DNA of 64,000 nucleotides, from the NCBI GenBank assembly GCA_963819475.1, contig CAWFWE010000002.1:1-64000 (forward strand). The letters run 5' to 3'. Numbering within the stretch: position 1 is the stretch's first letter; each line of letters begins with the position of its first letter. Positions 1 to 8,078 of the stretch are shown here, in pieces. The translations under genes and the position numbers were made by a program. The notes below the pieces were generated by a model. That model searched no databases and was not told where the DNA came from. It saw nothing but the letters and a program-made list of their open reading frames with translations. The stretch comes from DASUAS01 sp963819475 (GTDB taxonomy: Bacteria > Actinomycetota > Acidimicrobiia > IMCC26256 > DASPTH01).

Positions 1-600
1 CACGATCAGGCCCGCGATCACCACCGCCGGCACCGACAGCGCCTTGATCGAGACCGCGGCGCCCGCCGCGATCCCCATCCCGACCGCGGTGCGGAGGTGC
101 GGGTCGTCCCGGTAGCGGAGCGCGATCGCCACCGCCAGCACCGACAACGCGAGCGACGGGCCGTCGGCGTTCACCGGCACCGTCACCCAGAGGATCGACC
201 CGCTGGTGGTGACGAGGCCCGCCGCGAGCAGCGCGTTCGCGCGCGTGGTGAGCCGCCGGGCGCACGAGTACACCGCGATGGTGACGACGACACCGGCGGC
301 GACCGAGAGGATGCGCGGCCCGTCCATGGTGCGGAACCCGACGAGGTCGGCGACCCACAGCAAGGGCAGGAACACCGGCCCCTGGCTGGAGAAGATGTCG
401 CGGAACGGCACCTCGCCCGCGCGCATCGCCAGCGCCGACGACGCGAACACGCCGTCGTCGAACACCAGCGAGCGGTCGGCGAGGAAGGCCGGGAGCCGGA
501 GGAGGATGGCCACGACCGCGAGCACGGTGGCGTCGAAGCGCCAGTGCGCGAACCGCAGCGGGGTGACCGGGGGAGCCTCCGCCGTCTCGACCCTGGTCAT
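1..600 (-). CDS. Membrane glycosyltransferase of the GT39/PMT type (3' end outside the window)
   Basis: The gene reads leftward from an ATG at 598-600 and stays open for 200 codons to the window edge, so the C-terminal part is missing. The N-terminus is a short cytoplasmic stretch followed by a first hydrophobic segment near residues 26-42 and then a loop with the acidic pair in DDGVFA and the stretch FRDIFSSQGP. An acidic pair in the first external loop is typical of dolichyl/polyprenyl-phosphate-sugar dependent glycosyltransferases (PMT, ArnT and relatives). Further hydrophobic helices follow. The likely role is transfer of a lipid-linked sugar at the membrane, but donor and acceptor cannot be read. 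It is transcribed divergently from pyrG, and a TACCGT box lies 6 nt before its ATG. Confidence 0.68.
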   Translation of the reverse strand, partial: MTRVETAEAPPVTPLRFAHWRFDATVLAVVAILLRLPAFLADRSLVFDDGVFASSALAMRAGEVPFRDIFSSQGPVFLPLLWVADLVGFRTMDGPRILSVAAGVVVTIAVYSCARRLTTRANALLAAGLVTTSGSILWVTVPVNADGPSLALSVLAVAIALRYRDDPHLRTAVGMGIAAGAAVSIKALSVPAVVIAGLIV

Positions 601-606
601 CCCGGC

Positions 607-612
607 ACGGTA
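607..612 (-). promoter_or_regulatory. Leaderless-type -10 box of the membrane glycosyltransferase gene
   Basis: On the minus strand TACCGT ends 6 nt before the ATG at 600. Transcription would then begin at or next to the start codon. No Shine-Dalgarno sequence fits in between. Confidence 0.45.
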
Positions 613-660
613 CCGAACGGGAGGTTCACACCGGTGCGCGGGTCGTCGGGGGGCGCATGG

Positions 661-666
661 TACGGT
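661..666 (+). promoter_or_regulatory. Putative -10 box of pyrG
   Basis: TACGGT lies about 55 nt before the TTG start of pyrG and matches the actinobacterial TANNNT -10 pattern. It implies a leader of roughly 45-50 nt. No convincing -35 box was seen. Confidence 0.35.
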
Positions 667-721
667 CGCCTGCGGTCGGATTCGCGTGGGAGCGGAGCCC
701 CGTACAGAAAGTGCTGAGGTC

Positions 722-2374
722 TTGGCGAAGCACATCTTCGTGACCGGCGGCGTTGCCTCGAGCCTCGGCAAGGGCCTCACCGCATCCTCCCTCGGGCGCC
801 TCCTCAAGTCCCGGGGTCTCCGGGTCACGATGCAGAAGCTCGACCCGTACATCAACGTCGACCCCGGCACCATGAACCCGTTCCAGCACGGTGAGGTGTT
901 CGTCACCGAGGACGGCGGTGAGACCGACCTCGACCTGGGGCACTACGAGCGCTTCGTCGACGTGCCGCTCACCCAGAAGTCGAACGCGACCACCGGGTCG
1001 ATCTACCAGGACGTGCTCGCCAAGGAACGGCGTGGCGCGTACCTGGGCCAGACCGTCCAGGTGATCCCGCACATCACCGACGAGATCAAGGACCGGATCC
1101 TGGCGTTGGCGGCCGACGAGGACGTCGACATCGTGATCACCGAGATCGGTGGCACCGTCGGCGACATCGAGATCCTGCCGTTCCTCGAGGCGATCCGGCA
1201 GTTCCGCAAGGACGTCGGCCGCGACAACGTGTTCTACGTGCACGTCACGCTGGTGCCGTTCATCGGCCCGTCGGGCGAGCAAAAGACCAAGCCCACGCAG
1301 CACTCGGTCACCGAGCTGCGGAGCCGGGGCATCCAGCCCGACGCCATCGTGTGCCGCTCCGACCGCCCCATCCCGTCGCGGCTGAAGGAGAAGATCTCCC
1401 AGCTCTGCGACGTCCCCGAAGACGGCATCGTCTCCTGCGTCGACGCCCCGTCGCTCTACGAGATCCCCCTGGTGCTGCACGACGAGGGCCTCGACGACTA
1501 CATCTGCAACACCCTCCACCTGTCGGAGCACGAGCCCGACCTCACCGACTGGCGCACCCTGGTCGGGCAGGTGGAAGCCGCCACCGAGCCCGTGCGCATC
1601 GGCCTGGTCGGCAAGTACATCAACCTGCCCGACGCCTACCTCTCGGTGGCGGAGGCGCTGAAGCACGGTGGCTACGCCTGCGGCGCGCAGGTCGAGATCG
1701 ACTGGATCGCGTCCGACGACGCCGAGGGGCTCCTCGCCGAAGGCCGCCTGCGCGACCTCGACGGCGTGGTGATCCCCGGTGGGTTCGGCTTCCGCGGCAT
1801 CGAGGGGAAGATCGCGGCGGCCGGGTTCGCCCGCGAGCACGGCGTCCCGTTCCTCGGCCTCTGTCTCGGCATGCAGTGCGCGGTCATTGAGTACGCACGC
1901 GACGCGTGCGGTCTCGCCGGCGCCAACTCGAGCGAGTTCGACCCGCACACGCCCCATCCGGTGATCGACCTTATGGACGCGCAGCGCAACGTCGTCGACA
2001 AGGGCGGCACCATGCGCCTCGGCGCGTACGCGGCGAAGCTGCTGCCGGGCTCGATCGTGCAGACTGCGTACGGCCAGGAAGTCATCTACGAACGCCACCG
2101 CCACCGCTACGAGGTCAACAACAAGTACCGCGGCCGGCTGGAGGAGGCGGGGCTGGTCTGCTCGGGCACCTCGCCCGACGACCGCCTGGTCGAGTTCGTC
2201 GAGTTGGCGGGTCACCCGTTCTTCGTCGGCACCCAGGCCCACCCCGAGTTCAAGAGCCGCCCCGACCGCCCGCACCCGCTGTTCGCCGCGTTCGTGAAGG
2301 CGGCCCGCGAGCGGGCCGAGGGTCGCCTGCCGCGCCTGCCGCTGCCGATCGACGCCCCCGCCAGCACCGGGTGA
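722..2374 (+). CDS. pyrG: CTP synthase
   Basis: This enzyme makes CTP from UTP, ATP and glutamine in the cytoplasm, the last step of de novo pyrimidine nucleotide synthesis. The product is 550 residues, normal for the family. The N-terminal synthetase domain opens with KHIFVTGGVASSLGKGL, which carries the P-loop-like element. The C-terminal class I glutamine amidotransferase domain has the nucleophile Cys381 in LGLCLGMQ and the His507/Glu509 pair in AHPEF. The TTG start at 722 is chosen because the conserved N-terminus begins right after it; an open frame continues upstream but has no family similarity. A purine-rich GAGG lies just upstream, closer than ideal. The stop overlaps the GTG of the next gene (GTGA), so the two are probably co-translated. 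Confidence 0.97.
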   Translation: MAKHIFVTGGVASSLGKGLTASSLGRLLKSRGLRVTMQKLDPYINVDPGTMNPFQHGEVFVTEDGGETDLDLGHYERFVDVPLTQKSNATTGSIYQDVLAKERRGAYLGQTVQVIPHITDEIKDRILALAADEDVDIVITEIGGTVGDIEILPFLEAIRQFRKDVGRDNVFYVHVTLVPFIGPSGEQKTKPTQHSVTELRSRGIQPDAIVCRSDRPIPSRLKEKISQLCDVPEDGIVSCVDAPSLYEIPLVLHDEGLDDYICNTLHLSEHEPDLTDWRTLVGQVEAATEPVRIGLVGKYINLPDAYLSVAEALKHGGYACGAQVEIDWIASDDAEGLLAEGRLRDLDGVVIPGGFGFRGIEGKIAAAGFAREHGVPFLGLCLGMQCAVIEYARDACGLAGANSSEFDPHTPHPVIDLMDAQRNVVDKGGTMRLGAYAAKLLPGSIVQTAYGQEVIYERHRHRYEVNNKYRGRLEEAGLVCSGTSPDDRLVEFVELAGHPFFVGTQAHPEFKSRPDRPHPLFAAFVKAARERAEGRLPRLPLPIDAPASTG

Positions 2375-2922
2375 CCGGCAGCCCCGGGTTCCGGGTCGTC
2401 GGCGCCGAGCCGCTCGTCGACGCCGGCTTCCTGTCGTTGTCGCGCGTGCACGTCCGGAGCGCCGACGGCGAGGAGTTCGACCGGCACGTCGTCCACCACC
2501 CCGGCGCGGTCGTCGTGGTCCCGGTGATCGACGACGAGGCGATCCTCGTGCGCCAGTGGCGCGTCGCCACCGGTGGCGAGCTGCTCGAGGTGCCCGCCGG
2601 GAAGCGCGACGTCGACGGCGAGCCCCCCGCCGTGACGGCGAACCGCGAGCTCGAGGAGGAGATCGGGTACCACGCCGGCCGGCTCGAGCTGCTCTGCGAG
2701 TTCTACAACTCGCCCGGCTTCTGCGACGAGTACACCTACCTGTTCCTCGCCACCGAGCTCGAGGCGCGCACCCGCGCCGCGGTGAGCGCGGAGGAGGCCG
2801 CGATGTCGATCGAGCGGGTGCCGCTCACCGATGTCGACGCCCTGATCCGCGACCGTGAGCTCGTCGACGCCAAGAGCATCATCGGGCTCCTCCTCGCCCG
2901 CCTTCACCTCGCCGGCGGGTGA
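2371..2922 (+). CDS. NUDIX hydrolase, ADP-ribose pyrophosphatase type
   Basis: The 183-residue product has a complete Nudix box at about residues 77-100, from GKRDVDGE to RELEEEIGY, which supplies the metal-binding glutamates. The stretch SPGFCDEYTYLF after the box is typical of ADP-ribose pyrophosphatases, which split ADP-ribose into AMP and ribose 5-phosphate. The start is GTG at 2371, overlapping the pyrG stop. The xerD-like gene starts 6 nt after its stop. Substrate specificity is inferred from family resemblance only. Confidence 0.9.
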   Translation: MTGSPGFRVVGAEPLVDAGFLSLSRVHVRSADGEEFDRHVVHHPGAVVVVPVIDDEAILVRQWRVATGGELLEVPAGKRDVDGEPPAVTANRELEEEIGYHAGRLELLCEFYNSPGFCDEYTYLFLATELEARTRAAVSAEEAAMSIERVPLTDVDALIRDRELVDAKSIIGLLLARLHLAGG

Positions 2923-2928
2923 GCCAGG

Positions 2929-3915
2929 GTGGGCGACGAGCTCGACGGCATGCTCGCCGAGTACGAGACCTGGCTGAGGGTGGAGCGGGGCCTCGCCCCG
3001 AACTCGCTCGCCGCGTACCGCCGCGACCTGCGCCGCTACACCGCCTACCTCCGACGGCGGGGCGTCACCGGTGACGTGGCGCACGTCGACGAGTCGGTCG
3101 TCGCCGGTTACGTCGAGGAGCTCAAGCAGGCCCGCACCGACGACGGCCTGCGGCGCTACAAGGAGTCCTCGATCGCCCGCGCGCTGGCGGCGGTGCGGTC
3201 GTTCCACCGGTTCTGCGTGGAGGAGGGGCTGCTCGGTTCCGACCCCAGTGAGGAGGTCGGCGCGCCGCGCGTGCCCCAGGGCATCCCCAAGGCGCTGACC
3301 GAGGCGGAGGTGGAGGCGCTGCTCGACGCGGTCCCCGGCGACGGTCCCCGCCCGCGCCGCGACCGCGCCATCCTCGAGCTGCTCTACGCGGGCGGGCTGC
3401 GCATCAGCGAGCTGGTGGGCCTCGACCTCGGCGACGTCGACCTCTACGACGGCCTGGTGCGGGTGCTGGGCAAGGGCAACAAGGAGCGCGTCGCCCCCCT
3501 CGGGCGCACCGCGCGCGAGGCCGTGGGCGACTACCTCACCACCGGACGCCCGGAGCTGGCCGGCCGGCTCCGTGCCGGAACGGCGGGCAGGTCGAGCACG
3601 CCGGCCCTCTTCCTCAACGCCCGGGGCGGGCGGCTGACCCGCCAGGGTGCGTGGCTGATCGTGCGGGCGGCCGGCGACCGGGCGGGCCTCCAGGGGCGCC
3701 TATTCCCGCACGTCCTGCGCCACTCGTGCGCCACCCACATGCTCGACCGGGGCGCCGACATCCGGGTGGTCCAGGAGCTGCTCGGCCACGCCAGCCTGTC
3801 GACCACGCAGGTGTACACCAAGGTGTCGCCGGAGCGACTCCGGGCCGTCTACGAGGCCGCCCACCCCCGGGCCCGGGCCGGGAACCGGGGCCCGGCGCAG
3901 GAGGGCCGGCAGTAG
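2929..3915 (+). CDS. xerD: Tyrosine recombinase XerD
   Basis: The 328-residue protein has the two-domain layout of Xer recombinases. The N-terminal SAM-like domain spans about residues 8-105, and the catalytic domain follows. All catalytic residues can be placed: Arg158 in GGLRISEL, Lys182 in GKGNKER, His261 and Arg264 in HVLRH, His287 in LLGHAS, and the nucleophile Tyr296 in TQVYTK. Xer proteins resolve chromosome dimers at dif. The position directly after a NUDIX gene and far from any att site is that of a housekeeping recombinase, unlike the phage-type integrase further on. The start is GTG at 2929. Confidence 0.93.
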   Translation: MGDELDGMLAEYETWLRVERGLAPNSLAAYRRDLRRYTAYLRRRGVTGDVAHVDESVVAGYVEELKQARTDDGLRRYKESSIARALAAVRSFHRFCVEEGLLGSDPSEEVGAPRVPQGIPKALTEAEVEALLDAVPGDGPRPRRDRAILELLYAGGLRISELVGLDLGDVDLYDGLVRVLGKGNKERVAPLGRTAREAVGDYLTTGRPELAGRLRAGTAGRSSTPALFLNARGGRLTRQGAWLIVRAAGDRAGLQGRLFPHVLRHSCATHMLDRGADIRVVQELLGHASLSTTQVYTKVSPERLRAVYEAAHPRARAGNRGPAQEGRQ

Positions 3916-3918
3916 ACT
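3913..3918 (+). promoter_or_regulatory. Leaderless-type -10 box of the DksA/TraR-type gene
   Basis: TAGACT is followed by six bases (CTCCCC) and then the ATG at 3925. The box overlaps the stop codon of xerD, so this gene probably has its own promoter and a leaderless transcript. Confidence 0.5.
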
Positions 3919-3924
3919 CTCCCC

Positions 3925-4263
3925 ATGGCGGACACGTCCCACGCGGTGCTGCGCGACCAGCTCCAGGAAGAGCGGAGCCGCGTGCGTGAGCAATTGGCGC
4001 GCCTCGGCCACGGCGACGACGCCGACCTCGACTTCGACGAGAACTTCGCCGATTCCGGCCAGGTCACCGCCGAGCGGGGCGAGGTCGAGGCGCTCTCGGG
4101 CCAGCTGAGCGAGACGCTGTCCGACATCGAGGACGCGCTGGCCAAGTTCGACAGCGGCACCTACGGCGAGTGCGAGTCCTGCCACCGGCGCATCCCCGAA
4201 GCGCGCCTGGAGGCCATGCCGGCGGCGCGCCTCTGCATCGAGTGCGCCTCGCAGCGCCGCTGA
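3925..4263 (+). CDS. DksA/TraR-type zinc finger protein
   Basis: This is a 112-residue protein with an acidic, helical N-terminal region (likely a coiled-coil hairpin, residues 6-75) and a C-terminal C4 zinc finger formed by Cys83, Cys86, Cys104 and Cys107. That layout is the DksA/TraR family, whose members reach into the RNA polymerase secondary channel and alter promoter behaviour. Proteins of this size are common in actinobacteria and are less studied than E. coli DksA, so a role in transcription regulation is a family-based inference. A leaderless-type promoter directly precedes it. Confidence 0.85.
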   Translation: MADTSHAVLRDQLQEERSRVREQLARLGHGDDADLDFDENFADSGQVTAERGEVEALSGQLSETLSDIEDALAKFDSGTYGECESCHRRIPEARLEAMPAARLCIECASQRR

Positions 4264-4282
4264 GCGGCGAGCCCGCGCCTCC

Positions 4283-4924
4283 GTGCACCTCGACGAGCAG
4301 ACGGTCATCTGGTTCGGATGCCTCGTCGTCGCGGTCATCCTCCACGAGATCAGCCACGGGGTCGCGGCGTTGTCGTTCGGCGATCGCACCGCCAAGGAGG
4401 CGGGCCGGCTCACCCTGAACCCGATCCCGCACATCGACCCGTTCGGGTCCATCGTGCTGCCCGCGTTGGGCGCGATCACCGGGCTGCCGGTCCTGGCGTG
4501 GGCGAAGCCGGTCCCGGTGAACCCGGAGCGGATGCGCCACCCGCGCCGCGACCTCGTCTTCGTGAGCCTGGCCGGGCCCGCCACCAACCTCACGCTGATG
4601 GTGGCGGCGGCGGTCGGCGCCAAGGTCGCGTACGAGAACGCCGCGCCGGTCCTCTTCTACGACCAGTTGCCGCTCGGCATTCGCGTCCTGTTCTCGTTCG
4701 CGGTGGTCAACCTCCTGCTGGGCCTGTTCAACCTGCTCCCGATCCCGCCCCTCGACGGCTCCGCGCTGCTCGAGCGGCTCCTGCCGGGCACGTGGCTCCC
4801 GCAGTGGTACAAGTTCCGGCCGTACGGGTTCCTCCTACTGTTCCTGCTCGTGTTCTCGACCGGTGTGATCTCCGAGTTCCTCGACCCGTTCATCAACCAG
4901 CTCTTCGACTTCGTGTTCCGATGA
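4283..4924 (+). CDS. Site-2 protease family protein (M50 intramembrane metalloprotease)
   Basis: The 213-residue polytopic membrane protein carries the zinc motif HEISH at residues 21-25 inside the first helix. The third-ligand motif is near the C-terminus as NLLPIPPLDG (Asn150 to Gly159). The conserved AGPATN turn is at about 98-103. Family members cleave transmembrane substrates within the bilayer. It is short and lacks a PDZ domain, so it resembles the small actinobacterial S2P group rather than RseP; no substrate can be named. The GTG start at 4283 is 19 nt after the previous stop. Its TGA (4922-4924) overlaps the ATG of a 22-codon mini-ORF. Confidence 0.9.
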   Translation: MHLDEQTVIWFGCLVVAVILHEISHGVAALSFGDRTAKEAGRLTLNPIPHIDPFGSIVLPALGAITGLPVLAWAKPVPVNPERMRHPRRDLVFVSLAGPATNLTLMVAAAVGAKVAYENAAPVLFYDQLPLGIRVLFSFAVVNLLLGLFNLLPIPPLDGSALLERLLPGTWLPQWYKFRPYGFLLLFLLVFSTGVISEFLDPFINQLFDFVFR

Positions 4925-4989
4925 CGATGAGACGCAGCGGAGGCGTGGGCGGATGCCCGGGACGCCGGAGCGAAGTCGACCAACGATGA
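4921..4989 (+). CDS. Arg-rich 22-residue mini-ORF, diverged copy of the 60-kb repeat unit
   Basis: The ATG at 4921 overlaps the protease stop (ATGA) and the TGA at 4987-4989 overlaps the ATG of the HD gene, so the ORF links its neighbours by stop/start overlaps at both ends. The peptide contains RRSGGVGG and PGRRSEVDQR. At the DNA level it aligns over about 64 nt with the three tandem units before gcvH, including an identical 15-mer GCAGCGGAGGCGTGG. Whether it is translated is unknown; it could instead be a dispersed repeat whose insertion preserved coupling. Confidence 0.45.
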   Translation: MTMRRSGGVGGCPGRRSEVDQR

Positions 4990-5519
4990 TGAAGGTCGCG
5001 CACCTCTCGGGCCGCTTCGTGCGGGCGCTGTGGCCGGGGCCGCCGCGCCCCGTCCACGTCGCGTGGGTCGAGTCGGTGCTCACCCCCGCGGGCTTCGTGC
5101 AGTTCCGCCGTCAACCGAACCACGATCAACGCCACGCGATCGCCGTCGCCCGCGACGTGCAGGCGCGCCTTGCCGGCACCGAATACGCCGGCGACCCGCG
5201 CTGGCTGTCGGCCGCGCTGCTGCACGACATCGGCAAGCTCGACTCGCGCCTCGGCGTCTACGGCCGGGTGGTGGCGACGATCTCGGGTGCGGCGGCGGGG
5301 CGCGAGCACGCCGAGGTGTGGTCGGAGTCGAGCGGCTTCATCCGCCGGGTCGGTCTCTACCTGCGCCACACCGAGCTCGGCGGTGACCGCATCCGCATCG
5401 CCGGGGAGCCCGAGGAGGCCGCGCTCTGGTCGGCCGCCCATCACGACCCCGGCTGCTGGGACTCACTGCCGATCCCGGAGCCGGTGATCGTCGCGCTCGA
5501 CGCGGCCGACAACGACTGA
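4986..5519 (+). CDS. HD domain protein (putative metal-dependent phosphohydrolase)
   Basis: The product is 177 residues from the ATG at 4986; a second ATG follows directly at 4989. The HD signature is seen as LLHDIGKLDS with His80-Asp81, preceded by histidines at about 46 and 50 in NHDQRH and followed by further histidines in RHTEL and AAHHDPG. HD proteins hydrolyse nucleotides, cyclic nucleotides or other phosphoesters; the substrate cannot be told here. Its start overlaps the stop of the mini-ORF, and its end is separated by two bases from the convergent TMEM175 gene. Confidence 0.8.
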   Translation: MMKVAHLSGRFVRALWPGPPRPVHVAWVESVLTPAGFVQFRRQPNHDQRHAIAVARDVQARLAGTEYAGDPRWLSAALLHDIGKLDSRLGVYGRVVATISGAAAGREHAEVWSESSGFIRRVGLYLRHTELGGDRIRIAGEPEEAALWSAAHHDPGCWDSLPIPEPVIVALDAADND

Positions 5520-5521
5520 AC

Positions 5522-6196
5522 CTAGAAGTCCTCCGCGTCCTCCGGCGTGACGAAGCGGCCGATGGCCCACTCGAGCGGGAAGATGAGCAGCCAGACGAGC
5601 AGGGCCCGGTCCGGGTCGAGGTAGGCGACCGGGATGGACAGGGCGAAGACGACGACCGGGGCGAGCGAGGCGAGCAGGTAGGCGCGGAAGATGTCGTCGC
5701 GGAGCCGCGCCCGCAGCAGTCCCGCCCGCTGCGCATACCAGAGCATCACGGCTTCGAGCAGGCTGGCGACGCCCAGCGTCACCGCGTACAGGGCGATGGT
5801 GATCGGCCGGTTGCTGTTGGTCCCGACGATGGCGGTGGGGAAGGGCATGAACGCGATCGCCGCCAGGTAGAACAGGTTGAGCTGCATGAACCGGTGGTCG
5901 ACCGCCCCCAACCGAGCGAAGAACCGGTGATGGGCCAACCAGAAGAAGCCGATCACCACGAAGCTCAGGAAGAAGCTGAAGATCTCGCTGTCCTTGGCCC
6001 TGAGCGCGGCCTCGAGCTTCGACGCCCGGACGTGCGGGATGCCGATGCCCACGACGAGCAGCGTCATGGCGATGGCGAACACCGCGTCGCTGAAGAACGC
6101 CACCCGGTCGAACTCGAGCTCCTCCGAACGCCGCCGGTACCGCCTCGCCGGAGTCCCGTCGGGCAGGACGTCGTCGTCGGCGGCGTCGTCGGCCAT
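5522..6196 (-). CDS. TMEM175-like potassium channel family protein (DUF1211)
   Basis: The 224-residue membrane protein has the family signature RVAFFSDAVFAIAMTLLVV at about residues 31-49, where the FSDxxxAI motif lines the pore in bacterial TMEM175 channels. Six hydrophobic segments can be counted, as expected for one repeat unit, and the active channel is known to be a tetramer. The N-terminal 28 residues are acidic and cytoplasmic. Its ATG overlaps the stop of trpS by one base, so the pair is co-transcribed from the trpS promoter. Confidence 0.88.
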   Translation of the reverse strand: MADDAADDDVLPDGTPARRYRRRSEELEFDRVAFFSDAVFAIAMTLLVVGIGIPHVRASKLEAALRAKDSEIFSFFLSFVVIGFFWLAHHRFFARLGAVDHRFMQLNLFYLAAIAFMPFPTAIVGTNSNRPITIALYAVTLGVASLLEAVMLWYAQRAGLLRARLRDDIFRAYLLASLAPVVVFALSIPVAYLDPDRALLVWLLIFPLEWAIGRFVTPEDAEDF

Positions 6197-7197
6197 CAGC
6201 CGCGGGGGAGGAGCCCCACTGCGTCACGCACGCGGCTGAGCACGCCTTCGGCGAGGCCTTCGGCCCGGTCGGCACCCACCCCGAGGATGCGGCCGACCTC
6301 GGCGGGGTCGCGCTCGAGCTCCGCGTAGCGGTCCTGCAACGGTCGTACGAACTCGACCACCGCCTCCGCCACCGCGGTCTTGAGCGCGCCGTAGCCCGAA
6401 CCCGAGAACTTCACCGCCACGTCCGCGACCGGTTCGTCGGTGACCGCGCCGAGGATCTGCAGCAGGTTCGACACTCCGGGCTTGGCGTCCGGGTCGAAGC
6501 GGATGTCGTTGTCGGAGTCGGTGACCGCGCTCTTGATCCGCTTGGTGATCGCCTTCGGGTCGTCGAGCAGCTTGATCGTCCCCTGGGGCGAGTCGAGGGA
6601 CTTCGACATCTTGGCGGTCGGGTCCTGGAGGTCCATGATCCGGGCGCCGACGGGCGGGATGCTCGCCTCGGGCACGACGAGGGTCTCGCCGCACCGGTGG
6701 TTGAACCGGATGGCGAGGTCCCGGGCCAGCTCGAGGTGCTGGCGCTGATCGTCGCCGACGGGCACGCGCTCGGTGTCGTACGCCAACACGTCGGCGGCCA
6801 TGAGGACCGGGTAGTCGAAGAGCCCGACGCTGACCGATTCCTGACCCTCGGACTTCTCCTTGAATTGGGTCATCCGGCGCAGCTCGCCGAAGGTGGCGAT
6901 GCAGTTCAGGAGCCAGGTGAGGTCGGTGTGCTGGTGGACGTGGCTCTGCACGAACAGCGTGCAGCGCTCCGGGTCGAGCCCGGCGGCCAGCAGCAGCATC
7001 GCGGTCCGGCGGGTGCCCTCGGCGTAGGTGGTGGGGTCCCAGGGAAGCGTCAGCCCGTGGAGGTCGACGACGCAGTAGAGGGTCTGGTCCGGGGCCGTGG
7101 ACCGCTCCTGCGCCGCGACCCAGTGCTGCACGGCCCCGAGGTAGTTCCCGAGGTGGATCTCGCCCGTCGGTTGGATGCCCGAGAACACGCGCGGCAT
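6196..7197 (-). CDS. trpS: Tryptophanyl-tRNA synthetase
   Basis: The enzyme charges tRNA-Trp with tryptophan. The 333-residue product has the class I HIGH motif as HLGN at residues 15-18 and KMSKS at 196-200, both in the expected places. The ATG at 7195-7197 is chosen because the conserved MPRVFSGIQPTG N-terminus begins there; the open frame extends 15 codons further without conservation. A TAGTGT box 8 nt upstream suggests a leaderless transcript. The downstream TMEM175 gene overlaps its stop. Confidence 0.96.
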   Translation of the reverse strand: MPRVFSGIQPTGEIHLGNYLGAVQHWVAAQERSTAPDQTLYCVVDLHGLTLPWDPTTYAEGTRRTAMLLLAAGLDPERCTLFVQSHVHQHTDLTWLLNCIATFGELRRMTQFKEKSEGQESVSVGLFDYPVLMAADVLAYDTERVPVGDDQRQHLELARDLAIRFNHRCGETLVVPEASIPPVGARIMDLQDPTAKMSKSLDSPQGTIKLLDDPKAITKRIKSAVTDSDNDIRFDPDAKPGVSNLLQILGAVTDEPVADVAVKFSGSGYGALKTAVAEAVVEFVRPLQDRYAELERDPAEVGRILGVGADRAEGLAEGVLSRVRDAVGLLPRG

Positions 7198-7205
7198 GGG
7201 GCGTG

Positions 7206-7211
7206 ACACTA
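7206..7211 (-). promoter_or_regulatory. Leaderless-type -10 box of trpS
   Basis: TAGTGT on the minus strand lies 8 nt before the trpS ATG. It is divergent from the scpA promoter about 55 bp away. Confidence 0.4.
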
Positions 7212-7263
7212 CAAGGGGGCGGCCGGCCGTCCCGGATGTCATTCCGCGGTGGTCGGCGGCCGG

Positions 7264-7269
7264 TACGCT
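7264..7269 (+). promoter_or_regulatory. Leaderless-type -10 box of scpA
   Basis: TACGCT is followed by eight bases and the ATG at 7278. No ribosome binding site fits, so the scpA-scpB message is probably leaderless. Confidence 0.45.
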
Positions 7270-7277
7270 CGACCCCG

Positions 7278-8078
7278 ATGTCGTACGCGGTGCGCACCCC
7301 GGTCTTCGAGGGCCCCTTCGACCTCCTCCTCCACCTGATCCTGAAGCAGGAGGTGGAGCTCTGGGAGGTGTCGCTGGCCGAGATCGTCGACGCCTACCTC
7401 ACCGAGCTCGACCGCATGGACTCGCTCGACCTCGACGTCGCCACCGAGTTCCTCCTGATCGCCGCCACCCTGGTGGAGCTCAAGGCCCGCCGCCTGCTCC
7501 CCGGCATCGAGGATCTCGAGCTCGACGAGGAGCTGCTGCGGTTCGAGGAGCGCGACCTCCTCCTGGCTCGGCTGCTCGAGTGCAAGACGTTCAAGGACGC
7601 CGCCCGCGCCCTCGAGGGCCGCATGCGCAAGGCCGACCGGAGCGTGCCCCGCACCGCCGGTCCCGAGGAGCCCTACCGCTGGATGGCGCCCGACCCGCTG
7701 GAACGGGTGCGGCCCGACGCGTTGCGCGCCGCCGCGCTCCGCATGCTCGCGGCGCCCCCGACCGTCATCGTCGACACCGACCACGTGGCCCCGGTGAGGG
7801 CCAGCGTGCGCGACGCGGTGGAGTCGGTCCTCCGACTCCTGCCGGAGTCCGAACCCATGAGCTTCCGGGCGCTGGCGTCGGGCGCGCCCCACCGGCTCGA
7901 GGTGATCGTCCGCTTCCTCGCCGTGCTCGAGCTCTACAAGCAGGGCATGGTCGACCTCGTGCAGTTCACCAACTTCGGCGACCTGATGGTCCGGCGGCTG
8001 CAGGCGGGCGAGTCCGCGCTCGACGTCGCCAGCCTGGCCGACTGGGACGACGCCGCGATCGAGGAATCGCTCGCGTGA
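7278..8078 (+). CDS. scpA: Segregation and condensation protein A
   Basis: ScpA is the kleisin subunit that bridges SMC heads in the chromosome condensation complex. The 266-residue product opens with the conserved FEGPFDLLLHLI and contains the N-terminal helical region that contacts the SMC neck. The C-terminal winged helix (about residues 195-245) includes MSFRALASGAPHRLEVIVRFLAVLEL. The ATG at 7278 is chosen over upstream in-frame starts because conservation begins there and a TANNNT box precedes it. The stop overlaps the GTG of scpB. Confidence 0.95.
   Translation: MSYAVRTPVFEGPFDLLLHLILKQEVELWEVSLAEIVDAYLTELDRMDSLDLDVATEFLLIAATLVELKARRLLPGIEDLELDEELLRFEERDLLLARLLECKTFKDAARALEGRMRKADRSVPRTAGPEEPYRWMAPDPLERVRPDALRAAALRMLAAPPTVIVDTDHVAPVRASVRDAVESVLRLLPESEPMSFRALASGAPHRLEVIVRFLAVLELYKQGMVDLVQFTNFGDLMVRRLQAGESALDVASLADWDDAAIEESLA

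Noticed and set aside
2929..3915. XerD-like gene as integrase of a mobile element
   Set aside because: It lies in a housekeeping context, has no att repeats near it and shows the standard Xer domain layout.
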